64,000 nucleotides of DNA from Thermomonospora echinospora (GTDB lineage Bacteria > Actinomycetota > Actinomycetes > Streptosporangiales > Streptosporangiaceae): positions 62,001 through 126,000 of the forward strand of contig NZ_FNVO01000019.1 of assembly GCF_900108175.1 (NCBI RefSeq), written 5' to 3'. A program made the position numbers and the translations under genes. The notes beneath the pieces are model-generated. The model made no database searches and had not been told where the DNA came from. It saw only the letters and a program-made list of their open reading frames with translations. Below are positions 8,654-15,482 of the stretch, one piece after another (within the stretch, counting starts at the first letter, position 1; each line of letters starts with the position of its first letter).

Positions 8654-9798
8654 TGCCCCGGACGCACCCTGGTACCCCCGCCGAGACCGCGCACCGCGCC
8701 GGGCTCACGGTGCTCGGTCCCGCCGACCTGACGTCCCTGCCACAGCAGGTCCGGCGGCTTGACCTGGCGGTGCTGACCGGCATCGCCGCCTTCCTGGACG
8801 CCGCCACCTCACTGCACAGCCCCGAACCCCTGGCCCCCGAGGACGCCGCCCGCCAGGCCGGGGCCGCCCCACGGCACGCCTGGATCCTCGGTCACTGGCT
8901 CCGCGCGCTGGCCGACGAGGGATGGGTCACCCGGTGCGACGACGGCGCCTTCCACAGCCTGCGCAGGTTCCGGCGCGCCGAGCTCGTCGCCGCCCGGGAG
9001 GACGTCGACCAGGCACGCCGCTCACTGGGCTACCCGGCCGAGCTGACCCGCTACCTGCTCGACTCGCTACGTCATCTGCCCGGGCTGCTGCGGGACGAGA
9101 TCAGCGCGCAGGCGCTGCTGTTCCCCGATGGGGACCTCCAAGTCGCGGGCGCCGCCTACCGTCACAACATCATCAACGCCTACCTGAACGCGGCGGCGGT
9201 GGAGAGCGTCCACCGGCTGCCGCGAACGGATGCGGCCACCGGCAGAGTGCTGGAGCTGGGGGCGGGCACCGGTTCCCTCACCGCCGACCTGCTGCCCGTG
9301 CTGGCCAGGCGCACCACCGAGTACCTGTTCACCGATCTGTCGCCGTTCTTCCTGCATCCAGCCCGCCGACGCTTCGCTGCGCACCCGTTCGTCCGCTACG
9401 AGACGCTGGGTCTGGACGACGATCTGACGGCGCGGTACGGGGCGGCGGCGTTCGACCTGGTAATCGCCGTCAATGCGGCGCACAACACCGTCCACGCCGG
9501 CGCCCTGCTGGAACGCGTCGCCGGTCTGCTGGCTCCCGGCGGCACGCTGCTGCTCATCGAGACCTGCCACGAGCACCATCAGTCGCTCGTGTCCATGCCG
9601 TTCCTGCTGTCGGCCCGTCCAGGCGCCCCGCGCACCGAACGGCTGGATCACCGGGCGGGCACGTCGCGCACCTACCTGACCCGGCAGGAGTGGCTGGACG
9701 CGTTCACCACCGCCGGTCTGCGTCCCCTGCTGGACCTGCCGTCCCCCGGCCATCCCCTGGCCGCTTTCTCACAACTTCTGCTCATCGCCCAACGCTGA
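8650..9798 (+). CDS. Free-standing NRPS/PKS-type SAM methyltransferase
   Basis: A 382-residue protein. The N-terminal 150 residues are helical and resemble the dimerisation/wHTH part that precedes PKS methyltransferase domains. The SAM fold follows from about residue 190: RVLELGAGTGSLTADLL (motif I), YLFTDLSPFFLHPARRRF, FDLVIAVNAAHNT and LLAPGGTLLLIETCHE. It is a clear paralogue of the C-terminal half of the double methyltransferase at 15483-18200 (shared LRDE..AQALLF, TDLS, LTR-EWL). It probably methylates a carrier-bound intermediate in trans, such as the alpha carbon of a malonyl-derived unit or a thiazoline carbon. Coupled to the FAD gene and 19 bases from the NRPS gene. Confidence 0.82.
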   Translation: MMPRTHPGTPAETAHRAGLTVLGPADLTSLPQQVRRLDLAVLTGIAAFLDAATSLHSPEPLAPEDAARQAGAAPRHAWILGHWLRALADEGWVTRCDDGAFHSLRRFRRAELVAAREDVDQARRSLGYPAELTRYLLDSLRHLPGLLRDEISAQALLFPDGDLQVAGAAYRHNIINAYLNAAAVESVHRLPRTDAATGRVLELGAGTGSLTADLLPVLARRTTEYLFTDLSPFFLHPARRRFAAHPFVRYETLGLDDDLTARYGAAAFDLVIAVNAAHNTVHAGALLERVAGLLAPGGTLLLIETCHEHHQSLVSMPFLLSARPGAPRTERLDHRAGTSRTYLTRQEWLDAFTTAGLRPLLDLPSPGHPLAAFSQLLLIAQR

Positions 9799-9817
9799 AG
9801 CCCGATCGGAGAAGCCG

Positions 9818-11809
9818 ATGACTCCTTCCTCCTCCAGTCCCGATGTCACCGACTCCATCGAGGCCGAGCTGAGCCGCATCTGGGGTGAACTGCTCGACCT
9901 CGATCCCGCCGGCATCCCGCCCGACACCGGCTTCCTGCGCCTGGGCGGTGACTCGGTCCTGGCCGTACGGATGTCGGCGATGGTCCGCAAACGGCTGGCG
10001 GTCGAGCTGGCGCTGTCGGACGTGACGGTGGAGATCACCCTCGACCACCTGGCGGACCTGGTCCGGCGGCGGGCGTCCGGCGAAGGGGCGGCCCGCGCGC
10101 TGCCGGTGGAGATCGAACGCCGTCCCGACCCGTCCGCGTCGTTCCCTCTCATGCCCCTCCAGCAGGGCTACTTCGTGGGGCAGCACGACGGGTGGGAGCT
10201 GTCCTATGACTCGGCGCACTTCTACGGCGACGTCGGTCTCGTCGGCGTGGACGGCGACGAGGCCGCCGACGCGCTGGAGGACGCGCTGACGCGGCTGGCC
10301 CTGCACCAGCCCATGCTGCGCGCCCGCATCACCCCGGAGGGAGAGCAGTACGTCCTGCCGCCCGACTCCCCCGGAGCGATCCCCCGGCCCCGCGTGTACG
10401 ACCTCCGCGAGGCCGCCCCGGACGAGGTGGAGGCTCATCTGCGGGCCGTCCGGAACGAGATGAGGACCACCGGGCCGAATCCACTCGACGGCCCTGGCCT
10501 GGACATCCGGCTCAGCCTGCTGCCGGGCGACCGCGGGCGGTTGCACACGGCGATGAGCCTGCTGACGCTGGACGGCTGGTCGGCGACGCTGCTCAACCGG
10601 GAGCTGCTCACGCTGGCGGCCGACTGGAACGCCGTGCTGGCCCCCCTGGGCGTGGACTTCGGCGACTATGTGACCTCGCTGGGCCGGTTGCGTGACACCG
10701 AGGCGTACGCCGCCGACCGGGACTGGTGGTGGGAGCGGCTCGACGGCGCGCCCGCCCCGCCCGCACTGCCGCTGCACACCGACCCCCGCGACGTGCGGCC
10801 CACCACCATGGGGACCCGGGAGGACCGGCTGGCGGCGGAACGCTGGACGGCCCTCCGCGAACGCTGTGCCGCCCATGGGGTCACGCCGTCGGCCGCCATG
10901 GTGACGGCCTTCGGCGTGGTGCTCGCCCGCTGGGCCGGGCACCGGCGGATGCTGCTGAACTCCCTGCAGCTCAACAGGCTGCCGCTGCACCCCGACATCC
11001 ACCGGGTCATCGGGGCGTTCGCCACCACCATGCTGCTGCCGGTGGAGCTGGAGCGGGGCCGCACGTTCACCGAGTTGGCCGGCGACGTGCAGCGGACCTT
11101 CACCGAGCATGCCGCCCACAACCTGGTCTCCGGGGTGGAGGTTTCGCGTGAGCTGGCCCGGCGTCGCGGCACCACCCGGCCGATCGGGCCCGTGGTCTTT
11201 CAGAGCACCCTCGGCATGGACGCCGCGATGGGTGAGCGGCAGGCCGAGTCCGCGGGACCACTGGGCGAGCTGGTCTTCGACGACTTCCATCACCAGCTGC
11301 GCACCCCGCAGGTGGCGCTAGAGGTGCGCTTTTACGAGGTGCGCGAGGAGATGGCGATCGTCTTCTCCCTGGTGGAGGAGCTGTTCGACGCCGACCAGGT
11401 GGACGCCGCCTTCACCGACCTGCTGACGCTGATCGGGTCCCTGGCCGATGGCCCGGGCTGGGACCGGGTGGTCGAGTTGCCCGCTGTCGGCGACCCCGAG
11501 GGCGCCACCGGTGACCTGTCGCTGGACCGGCTGCCCGAACGCGGCGCCGACCAGCAGGAGGGCCCGCCGGCCGACGAGCTGGAACAGCGGATCTGCGAGC
11601 TGTGGGAGGAGATCCTGGGGGTGCCGGTGCTGGACCGTGCCACCGGCTTCTTCTCCCTCGGCGGCGACTCGCTGCTGGCGGTCCGCGCCCTGGCCAGGAT
11701 CGCCAAGGAGGTCGGCACCGCGCCGAGCGTCCGTGAGTTCCTCGACGCTCCGACGGTGGCCGGGCTGGCGGCGGCGGTCCGCGCCAGGCTGGAGGGTTCG
11801 CGGCGATGA
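9818..11809 (+). CDS. NRPS protein: carrier - cyclisation-like - carrier
   Basis: A 663-residue protein with no adenylation domain. A first carrier has its phosphopantetheine serine at residue 46 (FLRLGGDSVLAVRM). A heterocyclisation-type domain (about 105-530, FPLMPLQQGYFVG at its start) follows. A second carrier is at about 575-650 (FFSLGGDSLLAVRAL). In the Cy catalytic motif DxxxxD the first Asp is Ser247 (MSLLTLDGWS), while both Asp are kept in the two other Cy domains of this cluster. It may therefore condense without cyclising, or only hold intermediates. Its carriers must be charged in trans, most likely by the Cys-specific A domain at 29438-33445. Coupled to the next gene by ATGA. Confidence 0.88.
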   Translation: MTPSSSSPDVTDSIEAELSRIWGELLDLDPAGIPPDTGFLRLGGDSVLAVRMSAMVRKRLAVELALSDVTVEITLDHLADLVRRRASGEGAARALPVEIERRPDPSASFPLMPLQQGYFVGQHDGWELSYDSAHFYGDVGLVGVDGDEAADALEDALTRLALHQPMLRARITPEGEQYVLPPDSPGAIPRPRVYDLREAAPDEVEAHLRAVRNEMRTTGPNPLDGPGLDIRLSLLPGDRGRLHTAMSLLTLDGWSATLLNRELLTLAADWNAVLAPLGVDFGDYVTSLGRLRDTEAYAADRDWWWERLDGAPAPPALPLHTDPRDVRPTTMGTREDRLAAERWTALRERCAAHGVTPSAAMVTAFGVVLARWAGHRRMLLNSLQLNRLPLHPDIHRVIGAFATTMLLPVELERGRTFTELAGDVQRTFTEHAAHNLVSGVEVSRELARRRGTTRPIGPVVFQSTLGMDAAMGERQAESAGPLGELVFDDFHHQLRTPQVALEVRFYEVREEMAIVFSLVEELFDADQVDAAFTDLLTLIGSLADGPGWDRVVELPAVGDPEGATGDLSLDRLPERGADQQEGPPADELEQRICELWEEILGVPVLDRATGFFSLGGDSLLAVRALARIAKEVGTAPSVREFLDAPTVAGLAAAVRARLEGSRR

Positions 11810-12885
11810 CCGTGATCGGAGTCCTCGGCGGCTCGGGCACCGTGGGCCGGGTCGTCGTGGACCGGCTGACCGAATACGGGCTGGGCCGGCTGCGCGTCGG
11901 CGGGCGCGACCTGGACCGGGCGGCGGCCGTCTGCCGGGCGTTCCCCCAGGCCACGGCGGAGCCCATGCGCGTGGACCTGCATGATCCTCAAAACCTGCGC
12001 GAATTCTGCACCGGCTGTGATGTCGTGGTGAACTGCGCCGGCCCGTCCTACCAAGTGCTGGACGCGGTGGCGCGGGTCGCGCTGGCGGCCGGAGCGCACT
12101 ACGTCGACGCCGCCGGGGACCTGGCGGCCATCGACGCGCTGGAGTCCGCTCCCCCGCCGGAGCTGGATGAACGCGCCGCGGTGTTCTCCGCCGGGCTGAT
12201 GCCGGGACTGTCCGGGCTACTGCCCCGCCTGCTGGCGACCGGTCCGCTGGCGCGCCTGGACGTCTATGTGGGAGGTGCCGCCCGCATCGGCGAGCTGTCG
12301 GCCGTGGACGCGCTGCTCACGCGCGGCCCGCAGTTCGGCACCGCCCTGGCGGTCTGGCGGGACGGCCGGATCGTACCGGGCGCCCTGGCCCCGCTGCGCG
12401 CGGTGACCCTGCCCGGGTTCCGGGGACGGGTGCACGCCTGGCCGTTCCTGTCGGTCGAGACGGCCCGGCTGGCCGCCGACCTGGGCGTCGGCGAGTTGCG
12501 CAACTACACGGTCTACGTCACCGAGGCCATCCCTCGGGCGCTGGCCGCCGCGTGGGCGGACGGCGGGCCGGCAGAACGCCACGTCCCCGCGGTGGTGGCG
12601 GCGGCGGACGCCGACATCGCCGCGACCGGCCCCTACTACACGCTGCTCTTCCAGGCCGTACCCGCTCCCGGGCAGCCGGCCGGGCCTGATCGGCCCCGCC
12701 GGCTGCTCCTGCAGACGCCCGACTCCTACGCGCTGAGCGGCGTCGTCGCGGCGATCACCGTGGGCGAGCTGCTGGAGGGCCGGATCAAGCCCGGGGCCCG
12801 GGCGGCGGCCGAGTGCCTGGACGCCGCCGACGTGTTCGCCAGGTTGACCGGTGACCCCCTGGTGACCGCGGCCGAACTGCACTGA
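11806..12885 (+). CDS. Saccharopine dehydrogenase-like NAD(P)-dependent reductase
   Basis: A 359-residue protein with an N-terminal Rossmann fold (IGVLGGSGTVGRVVVDRL), a VVVNCAGPSYQVLDAVARVAL stretch and a HYVDAAGD motif. These are typical of saccharopine-dehydrogenase-like and trans-acting enoyl-reductase-like proteins. It overlaps the NRPS gene by four bases. Yersiniabactin and pyochelin pathways contain a thiazolinyl imine reductase of the Gfo/Idh family, which is absent from this cluster, so this protein is a reasonable candidate for reducing a thiazoline or another imine. That assignment is inference. The strict coupling to NRPS genes supports a biosynthetic role. Confidence 0.75.
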   Translation: MTVIGVLGGSGTVGRVVVDRLTEYGLGRLRVGGRDLDRAAAVCRAFPQATAEPMRVDLHDPQNLREFCTGCDVVVNCAGPSYQVLDAVARVALAAGAHYVDAAGDLAAIDALESAPPPELDERAAVFSAGLMPGLSGLLPRLLATGPLARLDVYVGGAARIGELSAVDALLTRGPQFGTALAVWRDGRIVPGALAPLRAVTLPGFRGRVHAWPFLSVETARLAADLGVGELRNYTVYVTEAIPRALAAAWADGGPAERHVPAVVAAADADIAATGPYYTLLFQAVPAPGQPAGPDRPRRLLLQTPDSYALSGVVAAITVGELLEGRIKPGARAAAECLDAADVFARLTGDPLVTAAELH

Positions 12886-12924
12886 ACGAAACCGCCGGTA
12901 CGAGACCTCGCTGGAAGGACATCG

Positions 12925-13674
12925 ATGACCACGACCGAAGCCGACCGCGCCGACCAGGGGCTCGGCTATGCCGTCAACGCCCCCTACTACGACCTGATCT
13001 TTCCCGAGCAGGTACGGGACTTCCTGGCCGCCGCGCTGCGCCTGCTGCCGGAAGATGCCCGCGCGGTCGCCGAGATCGGCCCGGGCACGGGCCAGTTCAC
13101 CGAGATCCTGGCGGGGATGCTGGGGCCGGAGGCGGAGATCTTCGCGATCGAGCCGGCCCGGGTGATGCGCGCGGCCCTGGTGACCCGGCTGGCCCGGCTG
13201 CCGGAGGCGGCCCGCAAGGTCACCGTGCTGCTCGAGGACGCCTTGACCGCGCAGATGGATGTCCCTTTGGACGGCGTGGTGCTGTTCAACCTGATCATGC
13301 ACTTCTCCCCGGCCGACCGGCCTGCGCTGTGGAAGAAGTGGGCTGAGGCACTGCGGCCCGGCGGTGTGCTGCTGGTCGAGTCACAGTTCCCCCAGACGGC
13401 GGTCGCCGTCCCGCCCTCCGTGGTGCCCGGGCGGAGCCTGGGGCGTCACCGCTACGAGACCCTCTCGCGGGCGGAGACGGTCGGCGAGGACCTGATCCGG
13501 TGGGTGATGACCTACCGGACCCTGCGCGGCGACGTGGTGATGAGGGAGGAGACCGCCGAGTTCGACTGCCATGTCGTCTCCGACGAGACGTTGGCGGCCG
13601 AGCTGACGGCCGCCGGACTGGAGCCCCATCCGGACGCACCGGAGGGCGTCCAGGTCTGGCGACGCCCTCGGTGA
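12925..13674 (+). CDS. Class I SAM-dependent methyltransferase
   Basis: A 249-residue small-molecule methyltransferase. YAVNAPYYDLIFPE is a common N-terminal helix, VAEIGPGTGQFTEIL is motif I, IFAIEPARVMRAAL follows as the acidic-residue region, and LRPGGVLLVESQFP is motif III. GGAAGGA lies before ATG 12925. It is the last gene of the box-1 operon, 39 bases after the reductase, and its end faces the thioesterase gene with only two bases between stop codons. Probable role: O- or N-methylation of the metallophore; the target is unknown. Confidence 0.82.
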   Translation: MTTTEADRADQGLGYAVNAPYYDLIFPEQVRDFLAAALRLLPEDARAVAEIGPGTGQFTEILAGMLGPEAEIFAIEPARVMRAALVTRLARLPEAARKVTVLLEDALTAQMDVPLDGVVLFNLIMHFSPADRPALWKKWAEALRPGGVLLVESQFPQTAVAVPPSVVPGRSLGRHRYETLSRAETVGEDLIRWVMTYRTLRGDVVMREETAEFDCHVVSDETLAAELTAAGLEPHPDAPEGVQVWRRPR

Positions 13675-13676
13675 GG

Positions 13677-14432
13677 TCAGCGGGCGGCGGACCCGTCCAG
13701 GACCCGCCGCAGTGTCGCGAGGACCGCATCACGCTGTGGCACCAGGTAGAAGTGGTCTCCGGGAAAGACCCGGACCTCTGCGGGGCCATGGGTGGCCCAC
13801 CGCCACCGGCCGGCCTCGGCGACGGTCAGATCGGGGTCGCGGTCGCCGAGCAGCACCGTGACCGGGCATGCCAGCGGGGGCCGGCGCCGCGGCCGGTAGG
13901 TCTCGATCAGCCCGTAGTCCTCACGCACGTACCGCAGGATCACCGAGCGCAGCCCGGCGTCCCGCAGGACCTCCGGGGCGGTGCCGCCGAGGCGGGCCAG
14001 CTCGGCGGCCAGCCCGTCGTCGTCGAGCAGGTGCACCCGCCCGCCCCGTTCGTCGTGCGGAGCCTCCCGGCCGGAGACCAGCAGGTGAACGGGGGCGGGC
14101 CTGCCCCGGCCGAGCAGCTCGTGCGCCAGCTCGTAGGCCACTGTCGCGCCCATGCTGTGCCCGAACAGTGCGTAGGGGCGGCCGGTCAGTGGTTCGACGT
14201 CGTCGGCGAGTCCGCGGACCAGGTCGTGCAGGTCGCCGGGGAAAGGGTCGCCGAAACGGTCCTCCCTGCCCGGGTACTGAACGGCGACCAGCTCGGCCCA
14301 GGCCGGCAGCGCCCCCGCCCAGCCGGCGAAGAAGCTGGCCCCGCCGCCACCGTGGGGCAGGCAGATCAGCCGCAGCGCGGCCTGCGGGCGCGGATCGAAG
14401 CGACGCAGCCACGAACCGGAGGAAACCGGCAT
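13677..14432 (-). CDS. Type II thioesterase
   Basis: A 251-residue alpha/beta hydrolase. LRLICLPHGGGGASFF is the oxyanion-hole start, YPGREDRF follows, FGHSMGATVAYELA is the GxSxG nucleophile elbow, and the C-terminal GDHFYL holds the catalytic His. Such enzymes remove wrong acyl groups from carrier proteins and are hallmarks of NRPS/PKS clusters. It starts at ATG 14432 (AGGAGGG upstream) and is divergent from the flavoprotein gene; the shared gap contains a Fur/Zur-type box. Confidence 0.93.
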   Translation of the reverse strand: MPVSSGSWLRRFDPRPQAALRLICLPHGGGGASFFAGWAGALPAWAELVAVQYPGREDRFGDPFPGDLHDLVRGLADDVEPLTGRPYALFGHSMGATVAYELAHELLGRGRPAPVHLLVSGREAPHDERGGRVHLLDDDGLAAELARLGGTAPEVLRDAGLRSVILRYVREDYGLIETYRPRRRPPLACPVTVLLGDRDPDLTVAEAGRWRWATHGPAEVRVFPGDHFYLVPQRDAVLATLRRVLDGSAAR

Positions 14433-14459
14433 GGAGAACCCTCCTCAAATAATTGAACG

Positions 14460-14474
14460 TGATAATCATTTTCA
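14460..14474. promoter_or_regulatory. Fur/Zur-type box in the divergent thioesterase/flavoprotein promoter
   Basis: TGATAATCATTTTCA matches 14 of 15 positions of the Zur-like word TGAAAATCATTTTCA, the best match in the window. It lies 28 bases from the thioesterase start and 36 bases from the flavoprotein start, so one site can repress both directions. Confidence 0.8.
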
Positions 14475-14510
14475 CACATGGCGGAACGGATCCGACGGGA
14501 GTGGGCGACG

Positions 14511-15437
14511 ATGTACGACATGATCGTGGTGGGCGGCGGGCCCGCCGGCCTGAGCGCGGCGCTGGTCTTCGGGCGGCAGCGGCGCCGGGTGCTGGTGGTC
14601 GACGGGGGCAGGGTGCGCAATGCCCCGGCCACCGAGATGCACATGTATCTGAGCCGGGACGGGTTCCCGCCCGCGCGGCTGCTGGAGCTGGGCCGGGCGG
14701 AGCTGGCCGCCTACCCGTCCGTGGAGATCCGGCCCGGCACCGCGCGATCGGCGCGGGGCAAGAAGGACGACTTCGAGGTCGAGCTGGACGACGGCACGGT
14801 CGAGCGGGCCCGGCGGCTGGTGCTGGCCACCGGGCAGGTGGACGAGCCCTACCCGATCGAGGGACTGCGCGAGCGGTTCGGCCGCGGCGTCTATCACTGC
14901 CCCTTCTGCCACGGCTGGGAGACGCGCGACCGCTCCCTGGCCGTGCTCACCCGTGAGCCGATGGAGGCCATGCTCGCCCTGTACGTGGCCGACCGGTTCA
15001 GCGACGACGTGGTGCTGTGCACCCACGGGCCACTGGAGTTGCCCGCCGAGATCGCCGCCAAGCTGGACGAACGCGGCGTCCGCGTGATCGACGCCCCGGT
15101 GGCCCGGGTGACCGGCGAGCCGGGCGCCCTGGAACTGCACTTCACCGACGGCACCACCCTGGTCCGCCAGGACGTCTACCACCGGGCGCCCACCCGGCAG
15201 CACTCGGCGCTGGCCGCCGAGCTCGGCTGCGAGCTCAACGACGACGGCACCGTCCGGGTCAACGAGATGCAGGAGACCACGGTGCCCGGCGTGGCGGCGA
15301 CCGGGGACACCGCCAAACTGCCGGCCGTCCCGGACGCCGTCACACTCGTCTCGCAGGGCGCCGCCGACGGGGTGCGCGCCGCGGTGTGGATGGAGGGCGA
15401 CCTGTTCCGCTCCGACCTCGGCCTCTCCCCCTCCTGA
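14511..15437 (+). CDS. Thioredoxin-reductase-like FAD oxidoreductase with CxxC
   Basis: A 308-residue protein from ATG 14511, preferred because GGGAG lies eight bases upstream; ATG 14478 is in frame but only four bases from the Zur-type box. YDMIVVGGGPAGLSAAL binds FAD, and YHCPFCHGWETRD holds the redox pair CPFC. The C-terminal VAATGDTAKLPA is the second FAD contact. Domain order and CxxC match thioredoxin reductase and the dithiol oxidases GliT and HlmI, but no thioredoxin is encoded nearby. Possible roles are disulfide formation on the product or redox adjustment of a thiazoline/thiol. It ends at a strong convergent hairpin. Confidence 0.82.
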   Translation: MYDMIVVGGGPAGLSAALVFGRQRRRVLVVDGGRVRNAPATEMHMYLSRDGFPPARLLELGRAELAAYPSVEIRPGTARSARGKKDDFEVELDDGTVERARRLVLATGQVDEPYPIEGLRERFGRGVYHCPFCHGWETRDRSLAVLTREPMEAMLALYVADRFSDDVVLCTHGPLELPAEIAAKLDERGVRVIDAPVARVTGEPGALELHFTDGTTLVRQDVYHRAPTRQHSALAAELGCELNDDGTVRVNEMQETTVPGVAATGDTAKLPAVPDAVTLVSQGAADGVRAAVWMEGDLFRSDLGLSPS

Positions 15438-15444
15438 GGCCAGG

Positions 15445-15478
15445 GCGACCGGGACGCCCGGCGGGGCGTCCCGGTCGC
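15445..15478. terminator. Bidirectional hairpin terminator
   Basis: A perfect 15-bp inverted repeat, arms 15445-15459 and 15464-15478, with a GGCG loop. It sits in the 45-base gap between the convergent flavoprotein and double-methyltransferase genes. There is no T tract on either side. Confidence 0.85.
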
Positions 15479-15482
15479 AGTC

